A DNA stretch of 32,836 nucleotides from Coxiella endosymbiont of Ornithodoros maritimus (GCF_907164965.1 NZ_CAJRAM010000003.1:1-32836); one strand, 5' to 3'; positions 17,742 through 26,489 are shown, counted from the first letter of the stretch. Notes: generated by a model from the sequence alone, not told the origin. Numbers and translations are program-made.

Positions 17742-19104
17742 TCGGTTTCATTCATTTAAGCTATTTCCTCGCCGCGATTTTATTTTTATTAGGATTAAAA
17801 AAATGAGCCATCCGCAAACGGCACGTCCCGGCATTATATGTGCTGGCATTGGCATGTTGTTGGCTGTGTTAGTTACCTTTTTATTAATTAAAAATAATTT
17901 AGACCTTACCAATTTTATTTTAATAATAAGTGCAATGGTGATCGGCACCATATTGGCCTTGGTTTCTGGTAAAAGAGTAGCGATGACAGCTATGCCGCAA
18001 ATGATTGCGCTTTATAACGGCATGGGTGGCGGTGCTGCGGCTGCTATCGCCTCGAGTGAAACGCTAAGTTCGAGCCACCATTTATTGAATTTAACATTAG
18101 CGCTGATTGGTGGTTTGATTGGAATGATTTCCTTTAGTGGCAGCTTAATCGCTTTTGCAAAATTACAAGGCATTATTCGAAAAACCATCACATTACCTTT
18201 GCACAATATCAGCATGGCTATTTTCGGATTGATAATCCTCGGTTTATTAGGTGTTCTCCTTTTTTATTCTGAACAGCAAGCGTTATTGGCAATTTATTTC
18301 GGCCTTTTATTTTTATATGGCATTTTCATAACACTTCCTATTGGTGGTGCAAACATGCCCGTAGTCATTTCATTATTTAACGCCATGACAGGATTGGCTG
18401 TGGCTTTTGAAGGTTTTGTATTGATGAATCAGCTTATGATGGTCGCCGGTATTATCGTGGGCGCTTCCGGAACGTTATTAACTTTATTATATGGCGAAAG
18501 CAATTAATCAATCGGTGAGCCATTTTATTTACTCCTCACCATGATGGACCTGTTACTACTCAAGGAATTGAAGGAGCATTAAAACCCATCAATGCTACGG
18601 ATGCCGGCGTCATGCTCGTATGCACAAAAAATTATTATCGTTCCGGGTCACGGAATGGCAGTCGCACAAGCGTAAAACAAAATTTGGGAACTTGCCAAAT
18701 TATTAATGGGACGACAGATTCAAGTTAAATTTGCAATCCATCCCGTTGCTGCTCGTATGCCAGGCCATATGAACGTTTTATTGGCGGAGGCAGGCGTGCC
18801 ATATGACTTCGTTTTTACGATGGATGAAATTAATGAAGAATTCGCCGCAATGGATGTCGCGATGGTCATTGGCGCTAATGAGATCGTCAATCCGATAGCG
18901 AGTCAATCAAAAGATAGCCCTCTTTATGGCCTGCCTGTTTTGCACGTAGAGCGTGCGAAAAACATGATCGTTATTAAGCGCGGTCAAGGACGCGGTTTTT
19001 CCGGCGTTGAAAACAGTCTTTTTTACATGGACCACACCCGTATGCTTTACGGCAACGCACAGCCGGCCATTAGCGAATTAATTCAAGCCGTAAAACAATA
19101 TTAA
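17738..19104 (+). pseudogene. pntB: NAD(P) transhydrogenase beta subunit, pseudogene
   Basis: PntB carries membrane helices and the NADP(H)-binding domain III. Translation from GTG 17738 gives 22 residues ('FIHLSYFLAAILFLLGLKK') and stops at TGA 17804-17806 because a seven-A run (17797-17803) is one base short of frame. The next frame begins at ATG 17803 and runs 234 codons of membrane region ('ALYNGMGGGAAAAIAS', 'LPIGGANMPVVISLFNAMTG') to 18507. A further shift at about 18490 and stops near 18540 interrupt the linker. Domain III follows at 18706-19104: 'RMPGHMNVLLAEAGVPYD', 'VIGANEIVNPIA', 'ENSLFYMDHTRMLYGNA'. The membrane half could still be made by restart, but no full protein can. Confidence 0.93.
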
Positions 19105-19111
19105 CTTCTTT

Positions 19112-19135
19112 TGTCATTTGAAATGACAGATTTTT
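19112..19135 (+). terminator. Intrinsic terminator after pntB
   Basis: TGTCATT (19112-19118) pairs with AATGACA (19122-19128) and is followed by GATTTTT. It lies eight bases after the pntB stop, a normal place for the terminator of the pnt operon. The stem is short and AT-rich. Confidence 0.55.
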
Positions 19136-19408
19136 CATTCTATAACGTCATTAAGAACGATCATTTTCCTTTCGTCAATACTCTACTCTGTCGGTCGTAA
19201 AATCGATTATTCAAAGCTGAAGCTAACTAAAGAAAGCGCTTTATTAAAAAACGATTTCATTCGATTTAGTATCACGGACGGTATTTCTGAATACCTTCAA
19301 TATGAAAATCCATTAATTGTTCAAACCATTTACGAAAATATTTTATATGTGGTTGTCACAATCTTTGTAGGTCTCCAAAATAAACTTGTATCAAACTTAA
19401 GGCCGTAA
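19127..19408 (+). other. Open, protein-like stretch without a start codon
   Basis: From 19127 to 19408 the plus strand is open for 93 codons without any ATG, GTG or TTG near its beginning. It reads like a real protein: 'SVGRKIDYSKLKLTKESALL' then 'FIRFSITDGISEYLQYENPL' and a hydrophobic tail 'IYENILYVVVTIFVGL'. The last 50 bases overlap the 3' end of rsmE on the other strand. I do not recognise it. It could be the 3' end of a gene cut by rearrangement or deletion, or chance. Confidence 0.3.
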
Positions 19409-20084
19409 CGGTTGCGGTTTCTGTGCGTAAAATACGAGGACCAAGAAAAAGAACTTGAAAACCCGATTGGAGTATAGCCCGTTGAACCTCATCGTTGCTT
19501 AAACCGCCTTTAGGACCGATTAAAAGAGTGATGCGTTGTGAAGCAATTTTAAAATTAGCCAGGGATTTTTTGGCATTCGGATGACATACTAATGAAAGTC
19601 CTTCGCGTTTTTGGGATAGCCAATCGTTTAAAAGTTGAGCTTGTATTAATTCAGGGATGCAACAGCGGCCGGATTGTTCACAGCCGCTAATTATAACGCC
19701 TTGCCAATGTGCTAACTTTTGCATTTTAGGTTTTGTACTAGTTCGCTCAGTTATTAACGGTACAATGCGATTGACGCCGAGTTCCATTCGCTTTTTGAAT
19801 AGCGTAATCCATTTTTTCACTGCGGGATATTCCTTGGCCCAATTCAATAAACAAAGGCGACTTAGTTTGGCCCGCTTCTTTTGAATCAATGGTTATTTCA
19901 AGCTGTTTTTTTGTATTCGCGTTATTCTCCCAGCATAATTATTTCCATCGCCGTTAAATAAAATGATTTCATCTCCTTCTCTAAAACGTAATACATTTAA
20001 CAAATAATGATAATTGCGTGAATCTAAAGTTACGGTTGAGCCTACGGATAATTGGTCTGGATAATAAATTCGTTGTATTCGCAC
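19356..20084 (-). pseudogene. rsmE: 16S rRNA m3U1498 methyltransferase, pseudogene
   Basis: RsmE methylates U1498 of 16S rRNA (SPOUT/trefoil-knot fold). The start is probably GTG at 20084-20082 ('VRIQRIYYPDQLSVG'), with GGAG about ten bases upstream. The first frame reads 'RNYHYLLNVLRFREGDEIIL' and stops after a seven-T run (plus strand 19906-19912) causes a frameshift. The true continuation 'QLEITIDSKEAGQTKSPLF' and 'LGQGISRSEKMDYAIQK' is in the next frame, then one extra base near 19787 shifts to the frame with 'MELGVNRIVPLITERT', 'LLIGPKGGLSNDEV' (SAM-binding loop) and 'LGPRILRTETATVTALSLIQ'. Two single-base events disable an otherwise complete gene, so the loss is recent, or else these are sequencing errors in homopolymers. 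Confidence 0.92.
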
Positions 20085-20212
20085 CGAAAGCACTCCTCGC
20101 GAAAGTAGAAAGTAGTCCGTATGAAGCGAAGCGAAATACAGGGATTTTTCCATTGTTCCCATATTTTGCTTCGCTTTCATGTAGGCTACTTCTAACATGA
20201 AAGTTTACCCGC

Positions 20213-20218
20213 TATAAT
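20213..20218 (+). promoter_or_regulatory. TATAAT -10 box very close to the prlC start
   Basis: A perfect TATAAT ends seven bases before the prlC ATG at 20225. Transcription would normally start six to nine bases after the box, that is at or next to the ATG, and no Shine-Dalgarno sequence is present between them. The -35 region (about 20190-20196, TTCTAAC) is poor. This suggests a leaderless or nearly leaderless prlC message. Confidence 0.4.
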
Positions 20219-20224
20219 GTCGCG

Positions 20225-22258
20225 ATGACAAAAACAGACCTTACAAGTGACTTGCCTAAATTTAGCTCTATCGTCGAAAGCGACATTGAGTCTTCTTTAG
20301 AGCAGTTATTAGCTGATAATTATGATGAAATCAACCAGCTCGTCAAATCAGGAGATTATACCTGGGAGGCATTCATGCAACCCTTAGAAGACATTAATGA
20401 TCGACTGCATCGTTATTGGGCGCCCATTAGTCACCTGAACGCGGTTGTGAATAATCCGAGATTACGCGAAATTTATCATGCCTGTCTACCTAAACTAACG
20501 GATTATTCTACTAAGCTCAGTCATCATCAAGGACTCTATCAAGCTATTCAATCAATCGCTGATGGTATGGAGTATCAAAAGCTCAACAACCCACAACGAA
20601 AAGTAATTGATAATGATCTACGCGATTTTAAATTAACCGGCGTGACATTATCATCCGAAAAAAAGGAACAATACGCGGACCTAACGAAAACGCTATCACA
20701 ATTGCAAAATCAATTTGAAGAAAATTTATTAGACGCAACCAAAGGTTGGGATAAGCAGATTTTGGATGAAAATAAATTACGCGGTATTCCTAATCATGCA
20801 CTTATCGCAGCTCGTGAAACAGCAGAACAGCGTGGTTTAGAGGGATGGTTATTTACATTAGAAATTCCCTCTTATTTAGCCGTCATAACGCATGCTGATT
20901 CGCGTTTATTACGCGAAGAAATGTATACGGCATTTGTCACTCGCGCTTCCGACCAAAGTCCTAACGCTAAGAAATGGGACAACACCGCGTTAATGGAGCA
21001 AATACTGGATGCTCGTTTAAAACTGGCGAACCTTTTAGGGTTCACTAATTTTGCTGAATATTCATTAGCGACCAAAATGGTAAAATCACCGCAACAAGTG
21101 ATTGCCTTCATAAATCAACTCGTAGAGGCAACCTTGCCAAAAGCGAAACAAGAATTCCAAGAGCTTAGCGAATTTTCAAAAAAAGAATTAAATATTGAAA
21201 AGTTAGAAGCCTGGGATATGGCTTACGCGGCCGAAAAATACCGCCAGCATTATTTTTCTATTTCTCAAGAAGACCTACGTCCTTATTTTCCAGAGCCACA
21301 AGTCATTCAAGGGCTGTTTAAGATCGTAAATCGGCTTTTCCAAATAACCATTAGGCCCGTAAGTCCCGTTGACGTTTGGCATTCGGGCACGTATTGTTAT
21401 GCTGTTTATGATAATAAAGACCAATTACGTGCCTATTTTTACTTTGATCTTTATGCCCGTGAAAACAAACGTGGCGGCGCGTGGATGGATGATCACCGTC
21501 CGAGGCGCTGTTTATCCGATGGAAAAATACAATTGCCCATCGCCTTTGTGGTTTGTAATTTAAATCCTCCGACTGCGAATCAACCTGCTTTATTCAGTCA
21601 TGACGATGTTGTCACTTTGTTTCACGAATTTGGACATGCTCTTCAGCATATGTTGACTAAAATTGACTACGCGGAAATTTCTGGAATTCATGGTGTTCCG
21701 TGGGATGCCGTAGAGTTAGCCAGTCAATTTTTGGAAAATTGGGCATGGCAAAAAGAGCCGTTATTTATGATAGCCAAACACTATCAAACGGACGAAACCA
21801 TGCCGCACAAGCTGTTCCAACGCTTGCACGAAACTAAAAATTTTCATGCGGGATTGCAAATGATGCGCCAGTTGGAATTTGGCTTATTCGATATGCGATT
21901 ACATATGGAATTTGATGCGACGCAAAAAAATCAGATTCAAGAGACTCTTAATGAAGTGCGAAAAACTGTTTGCGTAATTCCCGTTCCTGATTTTAATCGC
22001 TTTCAGCATAGCTTTTCACATATTTTTGCAGGCGACTACGCGGCGGGTTATTATAGCTACAAATGGGCAGAGGTAATGGCAGCCGATGCTTTTTCTCTCT
22101 TTGAAGAAAACGGAATATTCGATCAAGATAGCGCGCGACAATTCTCAGCGTGTATTTTAGAATCGGGTGGTTCAGAAGATCCTTTAAATTTATTTAAAGC
22201 TTTTCGAGGACGAGAGCCGAAAGTGGAAGCTTTGTTGCGACAAAGAGGAATTGTATAA
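20225..22258 (+). CDS. prlC: Oligopeptidase A (M3 metallopeptidase)
   Basis: PrlC/OpdA degrades short peptides, including cleaved signal peptides, in the cytoplasm. The 677-codon frame is intact; the E. coli enzyme has 680 residues. The zinc site 'HEFGHALQH' lies at about residues 467-475 (His, Glu, His), and the third ligand Glu lies in 'VELASQFLENW' about 30 residues on. Further family blocks are 'LNPPTANQPALFSHDDVVTL' and the C-terminal 'FSHIFAGDYAAGYYSYKWAE' with the substrate-binding Tyr residues, and 'ILESGGSEDPLNLFKAFRGR'. It is divergent from rsmE. It is the longest intact gene in the window and clearly under selection. Confidence 0.96.
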   Translation: MTKTDLTSDLPKFSSIVESDIESSLEQLLADNYDEINQLVKSGDYTWEAFMQPLEDINDRLHRYWAPISHLNAVVNNPRLREIYHACLPKLTDYSTKLSHHQGLYQAIQSIADGMEYQKLNNPQRKVIDNDLRDFKLTGVTLSSEKKEQYADLTKTLSQLQNQFEENLLDATKGWDKQILDENKLRGIPNHALIAARETAEQRGLEGWLFTLEIPSYLAVITHADSRLLREEMYTAFVTRASDQSPNAKKWDNTALMEQILDARLKLANLLGFTNFAEYSLATKMVKSPQQVIAFINQLVEATLPKAKQEFQELSEFSKKELNIEKLEAWDMAYAAEKYRQHYFSISQEDLRPYFPEPQVIQGLFKIVNRLFQITIRPVSPVDVWHSGTYCYAVYDNKDQLRAYFYFDLYARENKRGGAWMDDHRPRRCLSDGKIQLPIAFVVCNLNPPTANQPALFSHDDVVTLFHEFGHALQHMLTKIDYAEISGIHGVPWDAVELASQFLENWAWQKEPLFMIAKHYQTDETMPHKLFQRLHETKNFHAGLQMMRQLEFGLFDMRLHMEFDATQKNQIQETLNEVRKTVCVIPVPDFNRFQHSFSHIFAGDYAAGYYSYKWAEVMAADAFSLFEENGIFDQDSARQFSACILESGGSEDPLNLFKAFRGREPKVEALLRQRGIV

Positions 22259-22302
22259 CCCCCTGTCCTCCTTTTCTTGGAACAGAATAACCGGTCCGGT
22301 CC

Positions 22303-22334
22303 CCCTCTCTCGCTTGCGGAAGAGGGTGTTTTCA
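22303..22334 (+). terminator. Possible terminator after prlC
   Basis: CCCTCT (22303-22308) pairs with AGAGGG (22321-22326) around a CGCTTGCGG-containing loop, followed by TGTTTTC. It lies 45 bases after the prlC stop and 27 bases before the KAS III gene, so it would separate prlC from the lipid cassette. Confidence 0.4.
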
Positions 22335-22352
22335 TAATAAAACAGGAAAAAC

Positions 22353-23283
22353 ATGTTATATTTACAGGGTCTTGGCCATTATCACCCTGACAACATGGTT
22401 GATAATTCCTTTTTTAGAACCCCTCAATATCAACACCAGCAATGAATGGATGTTAAACTGCATTACCGCTCAATTACATTAGAGAAACCTACAATAAAAA
22501 TACCACCCCCGCCTTTCAGCAGATAGAAACCTCCTATGCCGATGGCGCAGCGCGAGCCGTTCATCACGCTTTAAGCCATGTAGGAATTGAAACATATCAA
22601 GTAGAATTAGTAGTAGCCGGTGAATGTATTCTTCAATACACCTTACCCCCAACGCCAGCATTATTGCAGTAGCAGCGGGTATTCAAAGCATAGCCATCGA
22701 TATAAACACAACGTATTCTTCCTGCCAAATGCATTATTTAAATCACCTTGACGAATCCATATTGCGGGAATATATCGTTGTAGTTAATCCCCCCGTTTCT
22801 TTACCAGTATTATTGATTTTACTGACCGCAATACGGCCGTTTTATTTGGTGATGGGGGGCTCTGCCGCTGCGGTTGTGTCAAAACGGCATGAAAGCGTGT
22901 GGCGGTTAATGGACTTACATGTTGATTCAAGTCCTAAAGAATGGCCGGTGGTAACTTCGCCAACAGGCGGGCATTTTTCACAACAAGCATCGTGGGTGCA
23001 GCATTTTGAAATTAAAACAACAGTAAGCGAAATTAATTATTTATCCAAACGAAATGCGGTTAATTTAAATGAAATTTATTTTATTGGACATCAAGCGAAT
23101 TTAATGATGTTACGGTCTGCTGCATCCCGAGTTGGTATTGCGCTCAAAAAACATCTTTACAATGTAGACTGCTTTGGCAATTGCGGTGCAGCAAGCGCTA
23201 CCAGCGTTTTTTCCGAACGATGGGGTTCATTTAAATCGAATGATCAAGTATTAATGAGAGTGGTCAGAGCGGGCTTAACGTGA
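22353..23283 (+). pseudogene. Ketoacyl-ACP synthase III (FabH-like), pseudogene
   Basis: KAS III enzymes start fatty-acid or polyketide chains by condensing an acyl-CoA with malonyl-ACP. ATG 22353 has AGGAAAA upstream and reads 'MLYLQGLGHYHPDNMVDNSF'; a frameshift follows, then 'EPLNINTSNEWML', 'DGAARAVHHALSHVGIETYQ', and from 22624 'NASIIAVAAGIQSIAIDINT'. The active-site position, expected 'INTACSSF', reads 'INTTYSSC': the Cys codon appears as TAT (Tyr). Then 'VMGGSAAAVVSKRHESVW', the His site 'FIGHQANLMMLRSAASRVGI' and the Asn site 'CFGNCGAASA' are kept. It ends at TGA 23281-23283 after 'VVRAGLT', where Trp is expected. First gene of the lipid cassette. Confidence 0.85.
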
Positions 23284-23740
23284 GGGCATCTGATTGAAGA
23301 CCTGCACGCCGAAGGTATTCGGGCGCTGCCTGCACCGCCACTGCTAATGGTCGATCGCATTTTTTCCGTGGAGCACACGGGTAGTTGTGGCAAAATTATC
23401 CCCGAAACGGATATCCACAGATGATTGGTTTTTCCAATGTCATTTTCGTCATGATCCCGTAAAACCAGGCTGCTTAGGGATCGATGCGATTTGGTAATTA
23501 TTGGGATTATATATCTCCTTACGAGGTGGTGTGGGATCGGGGCGTGCTTTGGTGAAAAAAGTCGATTTTTTGGACAAATTAGACCGCACAATAAGATGTT
23601 CCGTTACGAAATTTCTATCCGACGTTATTCTCATCTGGAACAACAAGAAGTTTCCATGGTGTTGGGCGATGGCAGTGTATTCGCCGATGGTGAGCACGTA
23701 TATCAAATTAATCAAGCTAAAGAGGCTTCGTTTTTAAATA
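23284..23740 (+). pseudogene. FabA-like 3-hydroxyacyl-ACP dehydratase, pseudogene
   Basis: This hotdog-fold dehydratase removes water from 3-hydroxyacyl-ACP; FabA types may also isomerise. It continues in the KAS III frame directly after the TGA: 'GHLIEDLHAEGIRALPAPPL' and '[13 protein letters not shown]' (as FabA 'LPAPNMLMMDRV'). After a shift: '[20 protein letters not shown]' with the catalytic His (CHF) and Asp (GIDAIW), a TAA where Gln is expected, 'LLGLYISLRGGVGSGRALVK', a shift, then 'MFRYEISIRRYSHLEQQEVS', 'GDGSVFADGEHVYQINQAKE'. Catalytic residues survive but the chain is interrupted at least three times. The last frame runs on without a stop into the FabZ-like part. Confidence 0.8.
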
Positions 23741-24321
23741 TTCGTTATAACGACTATCCATTGAAATCCCAACATGCTATTGGCGGTGTGACGGCGGTTA
23801 ACCTGCATGGAGGGAACGATTTAATCCATGAGAGCACCTACAGAAAATTTACAGCCCTAAATTTACAGCCCTATAGCGCGACTGAACTCGTTGAGGCTAT
23901 ACCACAAAAGCCTCCTTTTTGGTTTATCAATAAAATCCTTTCCGTCGATGAAAACTGTATCGAAGGTATTTATACTTTTAAACCGACAGAATTTTTTTAC
24001 CAAGGGCATTTCCCTGGCAACCCATTAACGCTTGGAGTAATTTTGTTAGAATCAATGACGCAAGTGGATTTAGTGGCATCCCGCTTGTATCTCTTGTCCA
24101 AAGAAATAGCGAGAAACGAAGTGATGAATTTAGTGCCTTTATTTACAGATGAAAATGTTGAATTTTTCTCGCCAATCAAACCGACTGATATGATAACTAT
24201 CCGCGCAAAGGAAACCTTATGGCGACGAAAAAAATTAAAAAGCCACGCCAAAACCCATAAGGCAGATGGGACGCTAGTCGGTATTGCTGAGCTTGGTGGC
24301 ATCGGAGTGAAGAACTTATGA
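23741..24321 (+). pseudogene. FabZ-like 3-hydroxyacyl-ACP dehydratase domain
   Basis: This second hotdog domain lies in the same open frame (23491-24321) as the end of the FabA-like part, joined by about 50 residues ('DYPLKSQHAIGGVTAVNLHG'). FabZ landmarks: 'LVEAIPQKPPFWFINKILSV' (usual 'HR.PFL.vDri'), 'FYQGHFPGNPLTLGVILLES' with catalytic His and Glu, and 'ENVEFFSPIKPTDMITIRAK'. The usual 'P.MPG' is 'PLTLG' here. No start codon with a ribosome binding site is visible between the domains, so this is either a natural FabA-FabZ fusion or two genes whose boundary was lost. The FabZ part itself is unbroken and may be translatable if an internal start is used. The stop overlaps the KAS II ATG (24318). 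Confidence 0.7.
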
Positions 24322-25620
24322 ATCATCGTGTTGTGATTACGAGGTTAGGCATCATTGCGCCTAACACTAATTCTGTAGAACATTTTGAAAGTGCTTTACT
24401 GCTTTACGGCAAGGCACCTCTGGTATCCGCTATCATTCGTTCTTTCAACAATTAAATTTTTTATCCCAAGTGGCCGGCACTTCTTAAGGGATTGAAACCA
24501 TAGCTTCTCGCTATTTTAGTGAAGAACAGTACCTTGGTATGAACAGCGGCGTGATGTACGTGTCTGTTGCTCCTGTAGATTGCTGGTGTGATGCGGGCTT
24601 TGAATATTCCCAAAACGATGATCAAGATCACATTGATTGGACGATGGGTGCAATTATTGGAACCGGAATTGGGCGGTATGGATACCATCGGTAGGGTAAT
24701 TAGTCCCCGGGGTCGATGCCGGACGGGTGAGGCGGTTAGGAAGCACGATGGTGGAGCAAATTATGGCAAGCGATTCCAGTGCAAAAGCCAGTGGATTGCT
24801 GGGTTTCGGGGCGGCTAACTTTCCGAGGTATCAAGTGCCTGCAGTTCGGGAACCGAAGCCATCGCCAGTGCTTTTTATGCCTTAAAAAACGGCAGAGCTT
24901 GCCGTTTTCTCGCGGGCGGCGTCGAAGGCACTTCGCCCCACATATGGCGAGGTTTTGATGCCATGCGTGTGTTGGCCAAAGGTTTTAACGGAGCGTCAGA
25001 AAAAGCTTCTCGTCTCATGAGCGCATCGGCCAGCGGTTTGTGCCATCAGCCGGCGCTGCATTACTGATGTTAGAAACATTGGAAAGTGCTGAGCAGCGCG
25101 GGGCTCGAATTTATACCGAGATTTTAAGCGCCAGCGTGAATTGTGGCGGTCAACGGTAAGGCGCTTCTATGACGGCGCCTAATCCCCTTGGAGTTCAGCG
25201 CTGTATTCAATCGGCGATGCTGTATTCAATCGGCGTTGTATATAACCTCTACCTTCTCCTTCAGAAATTGATGCTATGAATGGCCATTTAACGGGCACGA
25301 TGGCTAATAAAATGGAACTTAAAAATTGGGCTAATGCGTTAGGGTGTGAACTTAACGAATTACCGTGGATTAATTCAACAAAGTCGTTAATTGGGCATTC
25401 GCTAGGTGCTGCTGGCGACTTAGAAGCTGTCGCATCGGTGTTGCAGCTCAATAAAGGTTTATCCACGGTTCTTTAAATTGTGAAGATATTCATCCTGAAT
25501 GAGAAGTATTTCAAGATCGAATTGTTCAGCGAACCCAAGAAAAAAAATCGATATTTTAGCCAAAGGCAGCTTTGGCTTTGGTGATGTCAATGCTTTTTGA
25601 TTTTAAAACGCTGGCAATAA
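24318..25620 (+). pseudogene. Ketoacyl-ACP synthase II (FabF-like), pseudogene
   Basis: KAS II enzymes elongate acyl chains on ACP. 'MNHRVVITRLGIIAPNTNSV' at ATG 24318 is the classic FabF start. The rest is spread over several frames: 'GAIIGTGIG' (about 24650), 'LSEVSSACSSGTEAIASAFY' with the active-site Cys retained (about 24815-24875), 'RGFDAMRVLAKGFNG', 'GARIYTEILSASVNCGG', 'EIDAMNGHLTGTMANKMEL' with the first His, 'STKSLIGHSLGAAGDLEAVA' with the second His (25276-25476), then 'GFGDVNA' and 'LILKRWQ' to TAA 25618-25620. The full catalytic triad is still legible; at least seven frameshifts or stops intervene. Confidence 0.9.
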
Positions 25621-25643
25621 TAAATTAACGAGGAGATTAAGAT

Positions 25644-25904
25644 ATGGATAAAGTCAAGATATTTAATAAAATCAAAACGATTATAACCCCTTACAGTAAA
25701 GCCCCTGATGCCGTGGCCCAAGCCACCTACGCTTCTCGTTTTCTTGAGGATTTGCAAATTAATTCTGCACGGTTGATTGATATCGTTTTAGCTTTTGAAG
25801 ACAAGTTCAATATTGAAATTTCTGATGATCAAGCGGATAGTATTCTAACTATTGAAGATGCGGTTAATTTAATTTCGAGCCAGGTTAAAACCGTTGCTGT
25901 TTAA
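25644..25904 (+). CDS. Acyl carrier protein, atypical
   Basis: This is an intact 86-codon ACP with a good ribosome binding site (AGGAG at 25631-25635, eight bases from the ATG). The carrier Ser is Ser41 in 'LEDLQINSARLIDIVLAFED': the common 'D-S-L' is 'N-S-A' here, a variant seen in specialised ACPs outside primary fatty-acid synthesis. The following helix 'FEDKFNIEISDDQADSI' and 'TIEDAVNLI' fit the family exactly. All its partner enzymes in the cassette, including the adjacent phosphopantetheinyl transferase that would activate it, are broken. It is therefore either a relic not yet hit because it is short, or is used by another pathway. Confidence 0.85.
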   Translation: MDKVKIFNKIKTIITPYSKAPDAVAQATYASRFLEDLQINSARLIDIVLAFEDKFNIEISDDQADSILTIEDAVNLISSQVKTVAV

Positions 25905-25907
25905 TCG

Positions 25908-26357
25908 ATGGGTTTCTATTTAGGAAATGACATCGTTGATTTTAAGGGGCCGGAAACGCATGAAAAATTCCTTAATCAGCGCTTTTTAGATCGGGTTTAT
26001 TCTGCTTTAGAATAATAAACCATACTAGCGGCTGAAAATCCGGATGCTATTTTATGCGCCATAAAAGAAGCAGCTTATAAGGCTTATAGCAAATGTGTAA
26101 GAAACCTCTGCTTCTCACCTAAAATGTTTGTATTACCGGATTTTGCCCTTAGTAATTTGAGTCAGCGATTAAAGGATTTTTTCCCTTTTACCTACCAATT
26201 TAATTGGAATGGGCAGTACGTTAAATGTAAGGTAATGCTGGTAGCAGAGTGTGTGATTCATGCACTGATTTTAGTAGACAGAAGGGAATTAATGGAATGG
26301 CCTCGCGTAGTCATTCGATTGCGTCGTTTGAAGGAGTGTGTTTCTTATCAATCGTAG
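25908..26357 (+). pseudogene. 4'-phosphopantetheinyl transferase, pseudogene
   Basis: This family transfers phosphopantetheine from CoA to the Ser of carrier proteins. Starting three bases after the ACP stop, 'MGFYLGNDIVDFKGPETHEK' has the metal-binding 'GNDIVD' motif, and 'FLNQRFLDRVYSALE' follows the family pattern. Two TAA codons in a row (about 26013-26018), best explained by two Gln CAA codons, stop it. The same frame then continues 'TILAAENPDAILCAIKEAAY' with the second motif '(W)..KEA.YK', and the C-terminal half is open to 26357. The neighbourhood says its substrate was the ACP just upstream. Confidence 0.8.
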
Positions 26358-26489
26358 ACAATTGCCGTGAGGCAACTGCTGGGTAATTGGTCGTGCCGCC
26401 AAAAATTCGGCGATGATATTCACGTAATCCGCCCTTTTCTTAAGAATGCCAAGCACCTCGGTCCGCCAACTCGGGGATGACGAAGGAGG

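Noticed and set aside
25190-25235. A local direct duplication (CTGTATTCAATCGGCG twice in a row).
   Set aside because: Two copies only, inside a KAS II pseudogene; it looks like a simple tandem duplication during decay, not a CRISPR or functional repeat.
25179-25466. A 95-codon minus-strand open frame inside the KAS II region.
   Set aside because: The plus strand here carries the clear KAS II His motifs, so the antisense frame is a shadow.
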